From: Methanobacteriota archaeon
Lineage (GTDB): Archaea > Halobacteriota > Methanomicrobia > Methanomicrobiales > Methanoculleaceae
Length of the DNA stretch: 64,000 bases
Direction: 5' to 3'
NCBI GenBank assembly: GCA_023393455.1
Contig: JAEWLJ010000003.1
Coordinates: 1-64,000 of the forward strand
Positions within the stretch are counted from its first letter, which is position 1. Every line of letters begins with the position of its first letter. A program made the translations under genes and the position numbers. Positions 44,163 through 53,486 of the stretch are shown in pieces. The notes beneath the pieces were generated by a model. It saw only the letters and a program-made list of their open reading frames with translations. It was not told where the DNA came from and ran no database searches.

Positions 44163-44350
44163 TCGTGAATGATAGTGTAGTCGGGTTAAAAATGGTTTCG
44201 ATAGAGTTCGAAAGGATATTTCCGGCAGGAAGAGAATTTTCACCGTGTGGGTCTCCCTTTCTGGATTCGGGTCCGCCGGATCGATTGGCAATGTATACAT
44301 GCTCCGGGATCCAAACCGGGGATGAGGTAACCCGATCGGGCCGGACGAAG

Positions 44351-45022
44351 ATGAGAAAGAAGATGCGCGAGACCCCGGACCATGATCGCCCGCGCGAGAG
44401 GCTGGCGGCACGCGGACCGCAGGCGCTCACCGACGCCGAACTGATCGCCCTTCTCATCGGGCGCGGCACGAAGGGACGGGACGTCTGGCAGGTCTCGGGC
44501 GACGTCGAACGCTGCCTGAAGGAGGCTAAAGGCTGCCCTTCGTATGACGATCTCCTCGAGATAGACGGCATCGGGTCGGCGAAAGCCTGCGAGATCATGG
44601 CTTGCTTCGAACTCGGGCGGCGGTATCTCGAGGGCGACGGGGTCTCCGGGCACCGGATCGCCTCTCCCGCCGACGTGCTCCCGCTGGTCGCCGAGTGGCG
44701 GGACAAGAAGCAGGAGTACTTCATCTGCATCACCTTGAACGGTGCCGGCGAGGTGATCGAGCGCCGGGTGGTCACCGTCGGGATCCTGAACCAGAGCCTC
44801 GTCCATCCCCGGGAGGTCTTCGCCGAGGCGATCACCGATCGCGCGGCCTCGGTCATCCTGGTCCACAACCATCCTTCGGGCACGCTTGAGCCGTCCACCC
44901 AGGATATCGGCATCACCCGGCAGCTCGTCGAAGGCGGGTCGATCCTCGGCATCCGGGTGCTCGACCATATCATCGTAACGAAGAAGGGCTACGTGAGCCT
45001 GAAAGAACTCGGGCACCTGTAA
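44351..45022 (+). CDS. radC: RadC/JAMM-like DNA repair protein
   Basis: The 223-aa protein has ARGPQALTDAELIALLIGRG, a helix-hairpin-helix near IDGIGSAKACEIMA, and the RadC metal-binding motif ILVHNHPSGTLEPSTQD (HxHx10D). RadC function is unsettled. A TATA-like tgtataca at 44291 and ATG 44351 fix the start; the frame is open further upstream. The next gene follows after 170 bp with nothing else identified. Confidence 0.9.
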   Translation: MRKKMRETPDHDRPRERLAARGPQALTDAELIALLIGRGTKGRDVWQVSGDVERCLKEAKGCPSYDDLLEIDGIGSAKACEIMACFELGRRYLEGDGVSGHRIASPADVLPLVAEWRDKKQEYFICITLNGAGEVIERRVVTVGILNQSLVHPREVFAEAITDRAASVILVHNHPSGTLEPSTQDIGITRQLVEGGSILGIRVLDHIIVTKKGYVSLKELGHL

Positions 45023-45195
45023 CGACGGGGAAGAATCGCCCGGTCGCCCTGTCAGTATCGCCCTTGTTCCCCGGTTTGAGCCGAAGACTTTCGGGGGATC
45101 CCCAGAATTCGGTGAATATCGCCGCATCTGTTAGCACGCTCCTGAAAAAAATTTATCCCCTCTCATGGGTCAAGAGTATAGGAGGCATAACTTAG

Positions 45196-45852
45196 ATGGG
45201 TACTGAATTTCTCCGGGTGTTGTTCGATCCCGGGCACTTCTTTGAGGCGCGCATGCAGGAAAAGCCGGGCCTGAAGGTGCCGGCGTTGATCGCTCTCGTC
45301 ATCGGGCTGATCGGTGCGGTCTCGGTCATACCGATGACGGACATCACCATGGCCATGCTTCCCGCGGAGATGCAGGGCCTCGGTCTGCTTATGACGGTCA
45401 TCTCCGCCGCCATCGCCTTCATCGGCGGGCTCCTCGCGTGGGCCATCTACGGCGTCGTTTTCCACATCGTCTCGGCGCTCTTCAAGGGCCAGGGCGACCT
45501 CGAGCGGACACTGGAGTTCACCGGTTACGGGCTCCTTCCCCAGGTCTTTGGGGGTATCATCGGGACGTACTTCTCCTACCGGCTCCTCTCGGGCCTGACC
45601 ATCCCCTCCATGACCAGCCCCGAGCAGATGGTAGAGTTCTCGGAGAACCTGGTGGCCGTCCTCACGACCAGCCCCCTCGCCCAGATCGCCGGGCTCGTGA
45701 GTATCCTCTTCCTCGTCTGGAGCGCCAATATATGGATCTTCGGCATGAAACACGCGCGGGGTCTCTCCACGCGGGACGCGGTTCTCACCGTCGGGATACC
45801 CATGGGGCTCTATATCCTCTATTTGCTCATCACACTTGCTGGATGGCTGTAA
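45196..45852 (+). CDS. Yip1-family membrane protein
   Basis: The 218-aa protein has five predicted helices in the Yip1-domain arrangement (LRVLFDPGHFFEARM start, then GLLPQVFGGIIGTYF). It has a TATA-like aatttatc near 45149 and a GGAGG at 45181. It is first in a four-gene unit with a CARDB-like protein, an ABC ATPase and an FtsX-type permease, so it may belong to a membrane export complex. Confidence 0.8.
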   Translation: MGTEFLRVLFDPGHFFEARMQEKPGLKVPALIALVIGLIGAVSVIPMTDITMAMLPAEMQGLGLLMTVISAAIAFIGGLLAWAIYGVVFHIVSALFKGQGDLERTLEFTGYGLLPQVFGGIIGTYFSYRLLSGLTIPSMTSPEQMVEFSENLVAVLTTSPLAQIAGLVSILFLVWSANIWIFGMKHARGLSTRDAVLTVGIPMGLYILYLLITLAGWL

Positions 45853-45853
45853 C

Positions 45854-46996
45854 ATGAAACCACTCAACGTTTTGATCATATCACTCCTCTGTGCCGCGAT
45901 GGCATTCACCGCACCGGCCAGCGCCGGTCCTGCGGATATCGCCGTGGTCTCCTCGTCGCTCGACCCGGTGGTCCTGATGAAGGGGGACACCGGGACGCTG
46001 ACGGTGACGATCCAGAACACCGGTGCCGAGACCGTGGCCATCCGGAGCGCCCGGCTCTACGGCAGCGGGGTCGTCCCCCTGAGCGAGCCCTACCCCTCGG
46101 TCGGGGAGATCGGCACCGGGAACAGCAAGACGTTCACCTTCTCCGTCCGTGCGGACGGCGGCGAGGGGACGTTCTACCCGACGTTCGTGCTCGACTTCCG
46201 TGACGGCGGCGGCAGCCTCCGCTACCCGGTCCCGATCCAGGTCGTGGACACGCCGCTCAGCGCGTCGGTGATCCAAAAGCCGGACGCCTTCGCCGAGTCC
46301 CGGACGGCCGATATCACCGTCCGGGTGGGCAACCCGCGCCCGAACGCCGCCTCCGGCGTCCAGGTCGTCCCGCAGGGGAGCGGCTTTACCGTCACCCCGA
46401 CCGGCGGATTCATCGGGGCGCTCGCTCCCGACGCGTCCGGGACGGTCACCTTCAACCTGACCCCGACCGCGGAGACGGACGTCACGTTCCAGGTGGTCTG
46501 GCGCAACGGGATCAACACTCACACCGCGGATCTCGTGCTGCCGGTCGCGTTCGGCGAGGACAAGAAGCAGGCCGACCCCGTCATCACCAACGTCGAGGTC
46601 ACGCCGATCGCCGGGGGCTACCGGATCGTGGGCGATGTTATGAACGCCGGTCTCGAGTCCGCCCGGTCGGTCATCATCACCCCGGGGTCGCCCGCGACGG
46701 CCATCGATCCCTTCCGGGTCTACGTCGTCGGGACGCTCGATCCCGACGATATCTCGTCGTTCGAGGTGACGTTCCGGGCCGACGCGAACACGACCGAGAT
46801 CCCGGTCGTCGTCGAGTACCGGGACAACGACGGGAACCGCTACACCGCGTCGACCCCGGTCGGGCTCGGCGGCACGACGGCCGCCCCGATCGAAGACCAG
46901 GAGGACGGCGGGTTCCCGGTCGCCGGGCTCCTCGTCGTGGTGCTCGTCGCGCTTGGGGTCGCCGGGGCGATCTACTACTCGTGGAAGCGGGCGTAA
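45854..46996 (+). CDS. Exported CARDB-like protein with C-terminal membrane anchor
   Basis: The 380-aa protein has a signal peptide (MKPLNVLIISLLCAAMAFTA, cleavage after PASA), about three Ig-like repeats of the CARDB/COG1361 type (VVLMKGDTGTLTVTIQNTG style), and a C-terminal helix GLLVVVLVALGVAGAIYY followed by WKRA. It is probably an extracytoplasmic, anchored component of the adjacent MacB-like ABC transporter. It starts 1 bp after the Yip1 gene. Confidence 0.85.
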   Translation: MKPLNVLIISLLCAAMAFTAPASAGPADIAVVSSSLDPVVLMKGDTGTLTVTIQNTGAETVAIRSARLYGSGVVPLSEPYPSVGEIGTGNSKTFTFSVRADGGEGTFYPTFVLDFRDGGGSLRYPVPIQVVDTPLSASVIQKPDAFAESRTADITVRVGNPRPNAASGVQVVPQGSGFTVTPTGGFIGALAPDASGTVTFNLTPTAETDVTFQVVWRNGINTHTADLVLPVAFGEDKKQADPVITNVEVTPIAGGYRIVGDVMNAGLESARSVIITPGSPATAIDPFRVYVVGTLDPDDISSFEVTFRADANTTEIPVVVEYRDNDGNRYTASTPVGLGGTTAAPIEDQEDGGFPVAGLLVVVLVALGVAGAIYYSWKRA

Positions 46997-47001
46997 CGAC
47001 G

Positions 47002-47676
47002 ATGCCGGTCATCAGTTTCGAGAACGTGACGAAGGTCTACCCCCTCCCGGCGGGCGACGTCGTGGCTCTCGCCGGCGTCGATATCGCCATTGATGAGGGA
47101 GAGTTCGTCCTGGTCATGGGCCCATCGGGGTCGGGGAAGTCGACGCTCTTGAATATCATGGGCTCGCTCGACGTCCCGACCTCAGGAGAGGTCACCATCG
47201 CCGGCAACAAGATCAGCGGGATGGACGACGACGACCTGACCCTCATGCGGCGCGACCATATCGGGTTCGTCTTCCAGCAGTTCAACCTGATCCCGCTCCT
47301 CTCTATCGTCGAGAACGTCGAGTATCCCCTGATCCTGAAGGGCCGGCAGAACGGGACCCGGGAGCGGGCACAGGAAGTCCTCAGGGCGGTCGGGATCACC
47401 GAGACCCATTTCACCCACAAACCGGGCGAGCTCTCCGGCGGGCAGCAGCAGCGGGTCGCGATCGCCCGGGCGCTCGTCAACGACCCCGACTTCCTCCTCT
47501 GCGACGAACCGACCGGGAACCTGGACTCGAAGACCGGCACCGCCATCATGACCCTCCTCGACCGGATGAACCGCGAGGAGGGCAAGACCGTCGTCATGGT
47601 CACCCACGACCCCCGGATGACCGAATACGCCGACCGGACGATCCGGCTCGTCGACGGGAAGGTGGTGGAGGAGTGA
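47002..47676 (+). CDS. ABC transporter ATP-binding protein, LolD/MacB type
   Basis: The 224-aa ATPase has Walker A GPSGSGKST, the Q-loop FVFQQFNLIPLLS, signature LSGGQQQRVAIARAL and Walker B FLLCDEPTGNLDS. It powers the FtsX-like permease encoded next, whose start overlaps by 4 nt. The frame before ATG 47002 is an extension into the CARDB gene. Confidence 0.95.
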   Translation: MPVISFENVTKVYPLPAGDVVALAGVDIAIDEGEFVLVMGPSGSGKSTLLNIMGSLDVPTSGEVTIAGNKISGMDDDDLTLMRRDHIGFVFQQFNLIPLLSIVENVEYPLILKGRQNGTRERAQEVLRAVGITETHFTHKPGELSGGQQQRVAIARALVNDPDFLLCDEPTGNLDSKTGTAIMTLLDRMNREEGKTVVMVTHDPRMTEYADRTIRLVDGKVVEE

Positions 47677-48818
47677 CGTTCTTCGACCTCGCCCGCCGCA
47701 ACGTCACCCGTCACTGGCTCCGGTCGTCCCTTGCGGTCATCGGTATCGTCATCGGCGTCATCGCGATCGCCTCCCTCGGGATCATGGGCAACAGCATCGG
47801 CCTCATGTTCAACGATATGGTCAGCGACGTCGGCGATACCGTCATCGTCTCCCCGGCGGCGGGCGTGGGCGGCGGCAAACTCACCGAGCGGCAGGTCTCC
47901 GATATCGCCCGGGCGGCCGGGTCGAACGACGTCATACCCTTCTCGAGCACCGCCGAAAAGATAGCCGTGGGCGATAAGGAGAGCGTCGCGATGATCTACG
48001 CCATCCCCGCCGGAGATATCCCTTCTCTGCTCGATCTGGAGTCGGGGAGTTATCCGAAGGATACGGGCGGCGGGTGCCTGATCGGGAGCGAGCTTGCTGC
48101 GAACAGCAGGGAGAACGGCCTGAAACTCGGTGCCCGGGTCAGGGTCGGCGACGAGACCCTCCGGGTGGTGGGCGTGCTCAAGGAGCGGGGGATGGGGTTC
48201 GACATCAACCCCGACTACGCCATCGTCGTCCCTTACACGTGGTACTCGAGTCACTACGACGAAGACGACTACGACCAGGCGATCGTGAAGGTCAGGGACG
48301 TCAACAACATCGACGCGGTCAAGGAGTCGATCGAGCAGAAGATGAACCGGCGGGAGGATACCGTCGCCGTCATGGATACCCGGGGGATCCTCGAGAGCGT
48401 CTTTGCGGCCACCGAGTCGATAACGGTCTTCCTCGCGGGAATCGGCGCGATATCGCTCCTCGTCGCCGGGGTCTCGATCCTGAACGTGATGCTGATGTCG
48501 GTGACCGAGCGGATCAAGGAGATCGGCGTTCTCCGGAGCATCGGCACCCGCCGGGGGGAGGTGATGCGGATGTTCATCTACGAGGCGCTGATCCTCGGCC
48601 TTGTGGGCGCTCTCATAGGAGGGGTGCTCAGTTTCTGCACCGGGTATCTGGTGACGGCGATCTTCGTCGAGAACCCCGATTATCTCTTCGATCCGACGAG
48701 TCTCCTCTACATCGTCTTCGGGATGGTCTTCGGCGTCATCACGAGCGTGGCATCCGGCCTCTACCCGGCCTGGAAGGCGGCGAACCTGAACCCGATCCAG
48801 GCGCTACGCCACGAGTAA
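47673..48818 (+). CDS. ABC transporter permease, FtsX/MacB type
   Basis: The 381-aa protein has one N-terminal helix, a large periplasm-like MacB domain, and three C-terminal helices (VFLAGIGAISLLVAGVSILN; ILGLVGALIGG; VFGMVFGVITSVASGLYPAW). Ends PIQALRHE as in the family. GTG 47673 overlaps the ATPase stop. The cargo may be a lipoprotein or small molecule. Confidence 0.93.
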   Translation: MTFFDLARRNVTRHWLRSSLAVIGIVIGVIAIASLGIMGNSIGLMFNDMVSDVGDTVIVSPAAGVGGGKLTERQVSDIARAAGSNDVIPFSSTAEKIAVGDKESVAMIYAIPAGDIPSLLDLESGSYPKDTGGGCLIGSELAANSRENGLKLGARVRVGDETLRVVGVLKERGMGFDINPDYAIVVPYTWYSSHYDEDDYDQAIVKVRDVNNIDAVKESIEQKMNRREDTVAVMDTRGILESVFAATESITVFLAGIGAISLLVAGVSILNVMLMSVTERIKEIGVLRSIGTRRGEVMRMFIYEALILGLVGALIGGVLSFCTGYLVTAIFVENPDYLFDPTSLLYIVFGMVFGVITSVASGLYPAWKAANLNPIQALRHE

Positions 48819-48824
48819 GGGGCT

Positions 48825-49100
48825 TCAACCCATACTCTTCTCTTTTTCCCGCTCGATATCGCCACGGAGGCTCTCGATCTTCTCCCCGGTCTTCGCGGGA
48901 GCGCCCGGGAGGAGGGCGAGGTACTCGTTCTCTCCTTCGGTGACGAGGAGCGCAACGGGCGTCAGGCTGACCATGGCGCTCCCCCCGCCGTAGAACACAA
49001 GCGCGCTGACGATCGGGATGATGCACCGGTCGTCGATCCTGCGGCCGCCGCCGACGACGAGGTTAGGGCCGCCGCTCTCCTCCTCACGCACCGGGAGCAC
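48825..49100 (-). CDS. Small GerW-like protein
   Basis: The 91-aa protein has RCIIPIVSALVFYGGGSAMVS then TPVALLVTEGE, resembling the core of the GerW/YtfJ-type protein encoded at 49783 (GERVIIPVAEFGFGFGGG, ITAVALIIITR). It overlaps the DUF2953 gene by 17 nt. It looks like a diverged, shorter member of the same family. Function unknown. Confidence 0.6.
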   Translation of the reverse strand: MLPVREEESGGPNLVVGGGRRIDDRCIIPIVSALVFYGGGSAMVSLTPVALLVTEGENEYLALLPGAPAKTGEKIESLRGDIEREKEKSMG

Positions 49101-49761
49101 CCCTTCCCGATAACTGCCGGAGCCGCTGCCGGACAGGTTTCTGCCAGAGAGCCCTTGCGATCGCGACCAGGATCAGGAGCGGCCGGCGGATCTGCATCTT
49201 GAGCGTGAAGGTGCCCGCAAAGACCCTCTCGTTGAAGACCGGGTTCATAACGAAGTCGACCGCCTCCGCCGGCCAGAGCGCGTAGCGGGCGGCGGTGCAG
49301 TAGCCGTAGATGGCGCCGGTGTCGGCGGGGCTGTCGAGGCCGAGGGTGACGTTGCCCCGGAGCGTCTCGAGGTAGAGGGAGCGGTAGACGGCCTCGAGGA
49401 TCCCCCGGAGGTGAGGCCAGAGGTCACCGGCGGCCTCGATGTATTCGCTTATCGAGAGCCCCGAGCCCTGCTCTTCTCTCTCTTTCTCCTCTTCCGACGG
49501 CTCTGCTGCCGCGATCTCCTCAAGGTCCCGGGTCACGACCGGCCGGCCGGCGAGGAGGACCTCAAGCACCCCCACGCCGTCTCCGACCCGGACCCTCCCC
49601 CCCACGATGCCCCAGGCTACGGTTGCCGTCGCCCGGGCGCTCTCCCGGCTGCAGTCGGCGACCGTCGAGACGGTCACCGGGACCAGGTAGAGGGCCAGCA
49701 GGAGAGCGAGGATGAGGACGGCGACGGCGAGAAGGATCAAGAAAAGAACGGTCGCGGCCAT
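49084..49761 (-). CDS. DUF2953 membrane-associated protein
   Basis: The 225-aa protein has an N-terminal helix (LILLAVAVLILALLLALYLVPV), an acidic Glu/Lys-rich linker, and a C-terminal part with LDSPADTGAIYGYCTA and NPVFNERVFAGTFTLKMQIR, the DUF2953 pattern. In Bacillus the DUF2953 gene ytfI lies next to ytfJ (GerW); the same pairing is seen here with the gene at 49783. Function in archaea is unknown. Confidence 0.8.
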   Translation of the reverse strand: MAATVLFLILLAVAVLILALLLALYLVPVTVSTVADCSRESARATATVAWGIVGGRVRVGDGVGVLEVLLAGRPVVTRDLEEIAAAEPSEEEKEREEQGSGLSISEYIEAAGDLWPHLRGILEAVYRSLYLETLRGNVTLGLDSPADTGAIYGYCTAARYALWPAEAVDFVMNPVFNERVFAGTFTLKMQIRRPLLILVAIARALWQKPVRQRLRQLSGRGAPGA

Positions 49762-49782
49762 AGAGTGGAGGGTAAGAGTGCC

Positions 49783-50220
49783 TTACGCCTCTCCTTCGCC
49801 CCCGACCGGGATCTCCTTTCCTTCGGCCCCGGGCGTTTTGCCGCCCATGCGCTGCTGCATCATCTCGGAGCCCTTATCGAGCACCTTCTCGACATGCGGG
49901 CCGACCGTCTCCCCGATCGTCGCGATCACCTCGGCCATCTGGCTCTTCTTCTTCAGCGAGACTACCTGGATGCCCTCGGGGCCACTGACTCCCCGGGTGA
50001 TGATGATCAGGGCGACGGCCGTTATGCCGCCGCCGCCGCCGGTCGCGGCCCCGCCGTGCGGGACGCCTTCTTTATGCCCTCCCGTGCCTTCTCCGCCGCC
50101 GAATCCGAACCCGAACTCGGCGACCGGTATGATAACCCGCTCGCCGGCCTCGATCGGGGCACCGAGGATGGCACTCGCGCAGAGTGTTCGTGCAAGCTGA
50201 TCGACGGTTAGCCGGAGCAT
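49783..50220 (-). CDS. GerW/YtfJ-family protein
   Basis: The 145-aa protein has GAPIEAGERVIIPVAEFGFG, glycine-rich loops, GGITAVALIIITR and a helical C-terminus, matching the GerW family known from Bacillus spore germination and common in non-sporulating archaea. ATG 50220 follows a sensible leader; the longer frame upstream is artefactual. It is first in a minus-strand unit with the DUF2953 gene and the small GerW-like gene. Confidence 0.82.
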   Translation of the reverse strand: MLRLTVDQLARTLCASAILGAPIEAGERVIIPVAEFGFGFGGGEGTGGHKEGVPHGGAATGGGGGITAVALIIITRGVSGPEGIQVVSLKKKSQMAEVIATIGETVGPHVEKVLDKGSEMMQQRMGGKTPGAEGKEIPVGGEGEA

Positions 50221-50288
50221 CGATTCACCAGTCAAACTATTCACCACAGGTATTCCACTATCCGGCCACGTATATAAGGGTTGGGATT

Positions 50289-50864
50289 TTACGGCGGCAG
50301 GAACCGCCAGCCCATAGCCAGCGCGGCGAGGACGGCAAGGCCGAGCGCCGGAGAGATCGAGGTCTTCGCGAGCCGTTTGAGAACGGCCGCGAGTTCCCGC
50401 CGGTAGATGTAGGCGAACAGCCCTGCTATCAGGAAGAAGAAGAGCCATTCGCTCGGCTGGGCGAGCTCCCGGAGAACCGACTCCCAGAAATAGTCCTCCG
50501 GGTAGCCGTGGTTCGGGAGCGGGCCGAGGAACGGCCAGACCCACTCGACGGGGTGGCGCCACATCCCGTCGAAGAACTGGTGGCTCGCCATCCCGGCGGC
50601 GAGAGCGAGGAGACCGAACCGCCGTCGGTAGTGGTAGAGGAGGAGGCCGGCGGCGAGGATCAGGAAGAGGATGGTGAGGCCGTGGAAGTAGATCCGGCCG
50701 TAGTCCACGGTTCCGGCGAGGAGGATATGCCCGAGCGGCTTGTCGATCAGGTCGGGGAGGACGGCGCCGAGCACGGCGAGCGCGAGAACCCGCCGGTCGC
50801 CGGTGATCGCCACGAGAACGATGCTTATGAGGAGACCGACCATGGCGTGGGCGAGGAGGTACAT
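50289..50864 (-). CDS. YdjM-like metal-dependent membrane hydrolase
   Basis: The 191-aa membrane protein has LLAHAMVGLL, GAVLPDLIDKPLGH and ASHQFFDGMWRHP, histidine/aspartate motifs of the YdjM/DUF457 family, with about five helices. The longer frame from GTG 50918 is rejected because a TATA-like gggtatatgcc lies about 30 nt before ATG 50864. Function is not established. Confidence 0.85.
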   Translation of the reverse strand: MYLLAHAMVGLLISIVLVAITGDRRVLALAVLGAVLPDLIDKPLGHILLAGTVDYGRIYFHGLTILFLILAAGLLLYHYRRRFGLLALAAGMASHQFFDGMWRHPVEWVWPFLGPLPNHGYPEDYFWESVLRELAQPSEWLFFFLIAGLFAYIYRRELAAVLKRLAKTSISPALGLAVLAALAMGWRFLPP

Positions 50865-50995
50865 CGCCAGGTAGTGGCGGAGCGGGCATATACCCTTTTT
50901 CCCGTGCGGGTCGTCCACCCCCGGCCGGGGAGCGCGTGTGATTGGCGTCTATCGGAGCACCGGAGCGATCTAAATTGAACAAAGGTGGTTGACAA

Positions 50996-51004
50996 TGTAT
51001 ATAT
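50996..51004 (+). promoter_or_regulatory. TATA box of trpB2
   Basis: The sequence tgtatatat predicts transcription start near 51025, three nucleotides before ATG 51028, so the message is nearly leaderless. Confidence 0.6.
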
Positions 51005-51027
51005 GTGATCAGAGCACACCGTGTTCT

Positions 51028-52386
51028 ATGCAGACGAAGATCCTCCTTGACGAGGGAGAGATGCCGAAACGGTGGTACAACATCCAGGCGGACCTCCCGA
51101 CGCCCATGGACCCGCCCCTCCACCCGGCGACCGGGAAACCGATGGTCCCGGATGACCTCCGCCACATCTTCCCGATGGAGCTGATCCGGCAGGAGATGAG
51201 CACCGAGCGCTATATCGATATCCCCGAAGAGGTCCGGGATATCCTCACCCTCTGGAGGCCGAGCCCCCTCTACCGGGCGAGAAGGCTTGAAGCGGCCTTG
51301 AAGACCCCGGCAAAGATCTACTACAAGTGGGAGGGCGTGAGCCCGCCGGGCTCGCACAAGCCCAACTCCGCCATCCCCCAGGCCTACTACAACCGGGAGG
51401 CGGGGATCGAGCGGCTGGCGACCGAGACCGGGGCGGGGCAGTGGGGGTCGTCGCTCGCGTTTGCTACGGGCCTCTTCGATATGGAGTGCACCGTCTACAT
51501 GGTCCGGAGTTCCTACGACCAGAAACCCTACAGGAAGAGCATGATGCAGGTCTACGGCGCCGAGTGCATCCCGAGCCCGTCGAACAAGACCCGGTCAGGC
51601 CAGGCCGTCCTCGCCCGTGACCCGGATACGCCGGGCTCCCTCGGCATCGCCATATCCGAGGCCGTCGAGGATGCGGCCGCCCACGATAACACCAACTACG
51701 CGCTCGGCTCCGTCCTCAACCACGTCTGCCTCCACCAGACGATCATCGGCCAGGAGGCACGCGAGCAGCTCGCGATGGTGGAGACCTACCCCGATGTCAT
51801 CATCGGGTGCGTCGGCGGCGGCACCAACTTTGCCGGGCTCACCTTCCCGTTCGCCGGCGATAAGATGACCGGGAAGCACCCCGAGACCGATATCGTCGCG
51901 GTGGAGCCGTTCGCCTGCCCGACCCTGACGAAGGGGCTCTACGCCTACGACTTCGCGGACGTCGCGGAGCTGACCCCGCTTCTGCGGATGTTCACCCTCG
52001 GCCACGACTTCGTCCCGCCGGCGATCCACGCTGGCGGGCTCCGCTTCCACGGGATGTCTCCGCTCGTCTCCCGCCTCGCTCGTGATGGGGTGGTCCGGCC
52101 GGTCGCCTACCACCAGAACGAGGTCTTTGAAGCCGCCGTGACGTTTGCCCGCACAGAGGGGATCATCGTCGCGCCCGAGGCAGCCCACGCGGTGAAGGCC
52201 GCGATCGACGAGGCCCTCCGGTGCCGCGAGACCGGTGATGCGAAGACCATCCTCTTCAACAACTCCGGGCACGGCAACTTCGACTTCTCCTCCTACGAAT
52301 CCTACTTCGCGGGCTCGCTTGCCGACTACGAGTACCCGGTCGAGCTGATCAAGGAGTCGCTCGCCCGGCTGCCGGCGATGGAGTAA
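51028..52386 (+). CDS. trpB2: Tryptophan synthase beta chain, TrpB2 type
   Basis: The 452-aa protein has WEGVSPPGSHKPNSAIPQAYYNR with the PLP lysine, GAGQWGSSLAFA, the GCVGGGTNFAG phosphate loop and SGHGNFDFSSY. Length and sequence match TrpB2 (about 450 aa) rather than TrpB1. TrpB2 condenses indole with serine, possibly as a salvage enzyme or with a different alpha partner; no trpA is nearby. The start is ATG 51028, with the stop overlapping the NAD kinase-like gene by 1 nt. Confidence 0.95.
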   Translation: MQTKILLDEGEMPKRWYNIQADLPTPMDPPLHPATGKPMVPDDLRHIFPMELIRQEMSTERYIDIPEEVRDILTLWRPSPLYRARRLEAALKTPAKIYYKWEGVSPPGSHKPNSAIPQAYYNREAGIERLATETGAGQWGSSLAFATGLFDMECTVYMVRSSYDQKPYRKSMMQVYGAECIPSPSNKTRSGQAVLARDPDTPGSLGIAISEAVEDAAAHDNTNYALGSVLNHVCLHQTIIGQEAREQLAMVETYPDVIIGCVGGGTNFAGLTFPFAGDKMTGKHPETDIVAVEPFACPTLTKGLYAYDFADVAELTPLLRMFTLGHDFVPPAIHAGGLRFHGMSPLVSRLARDGVVRPVAYHQNEVFEAAVTFARTEGIIVAPEAAHAVKAAIDEALRCRETGDAKTILFNNSGHGNFDFSSYESYFAGSLADYEYPVELIKESLARLPAME

Positions 52387-53486
52387 TGCGAACCGTCGGC
52401 TTCCTCGTCAATCCCATCGCCGGGATGGGCGGCGCCGTGGGGCTCGCGGGGACGGACGGCGAGGTGGAGGAGGCGGTTCGCCGGGGCGCGGTCCCGCACG
52501 CCCGTGACCGCGCAGCCCGGACCCTCTCCCTCCTCCGGGACGAGGATATCGCGTGGTGCACCTGTGCATCCCCGATGGGCGAGGACGTCCTTACCGGTGC
52601 CGGGATCGACTCCTACACCGTTCTCTACCGGCCCACCGTCCCGACGGGTGCGGCCGACACAACAGCCGCGTGCCGGGTGTTCCTCGCGGCCGGGGTGGAT
52701 CTCATCGTCTTCTGCGGCGGGGACGGGACGGCCCGGGACGTTTTTGATGCCGTCGGCCGGGAGGTTCCCATCCTCGGCATCCCCGCCGGGGTGAAGATGT
52801 ACTCGGCGGTCTTTGCGGTCAACCCGGCAGCGGCGGCCGACCTCGTCCGCCGGGCGGGCGATATCCCCTGCCGCGACTCCGAGGTGATGGACGTCGACGA
52901 GGAGGCATACCGCTCGGGCAGGCTTACCGCCCGACTCTACGGGTATGCCTGCGTCCCCTTCGTTCCGGAGCGAATTCAGGGAGGAAAACAGGTCTTCGAG
53001 CAGCAGGACGAGGAGCGGGCGAAAGACGATATCGCCGCGTTCATCACCGAGATCATGCTCCCGGAGACCCTCTATATCATCGGCGCCGGGAGCACGACGG
53101 CACGGGTCATGGAGCGGCTCGGTCTTGCCCCGACGCTCCTCGGGGTCGACGCGGTCCGAAACAGCGAGGTCCTCGCCCGGAACGCCGACGAGCGGACGCT
53201 CCTCGCCCTCCTCGACGAACACCCGCGGGCGAAGATTGTCGTGAGCCCCATCGGCGCCCAGGGGTTCGTCCTCGGGCGGGGGAACCAGCAGATCAGCCCG
53301 ACGGTTCTCCGGAAGGCCGGGTTATCGAACCTGATCGTGGTCGCCACGCCCGCCAAACTCACCGCAACACCCCTCCTCTACGTTGACTCGGGAGATGCGG
53401 CCCTCGACCGGGAGGTCGGGGACTCTCTCCAGGTCGTCTCCGGCTACCGGATGGCGCAGCGAAAACGGATCGTCCAGGCCGACTGA
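52386..53486 (+). CDS. ATP-NAD kinase-like protein
   Basis: The 366-aa protein has FLVNPIAGMGGAVGLAG near the start and the kinase-like VFCGGDGTARDVFDAV, then GIPAGVKMYSAVFAVNP. This is the COG3199 branch of NAD kinase/diacylglycerol kinase-like proteins, whose substrate is not established. Its 3' end overlaps the convergent Na/Pi cotransporter gene by 165 bp. Confidence 0.9.
   Translation: MRTVGFLVNPIAGMGGAVGLAGTDGEVEEAVRRGAVPHARDRAARTLSLLRDEDIAWCTCASPMGEDVLTGAGIDSYTVLYRPTVPTGAADTTAACRVFLAAGVDLIVFCGGDGTARDVFDAVGREVPILGIPAGVKMYSAVFAVNPAAAADLVRRAGDIPCRDSEVMDVDEEAYRSGRLTARLYGYACVPFVPERIQGGKQVFEQQDEERAKDDIAAFITEIMLPETLYIIGAGSTTARVMERLGLAPTLLGVDAVRNSEVLARNADERTLLALLDEHPRAKIVVSPIGAQGFVLGRGNQQISPTVLRKAGLSNLIVVATPAKLTATPLLYVDSGDAALDREVGDSLQVVSGYRMAQRKRIVQAD

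Noticed and set aside
45023..45195. Possible tRNA or small RNA in the radC-Yip1 gap
   Set aside because: No cloverleaf with T-loop GGTTCGA-like consensus could be formed; only a TATA and ribosome-binding site were seen. No tRNA was recognised elsewhere in the window.
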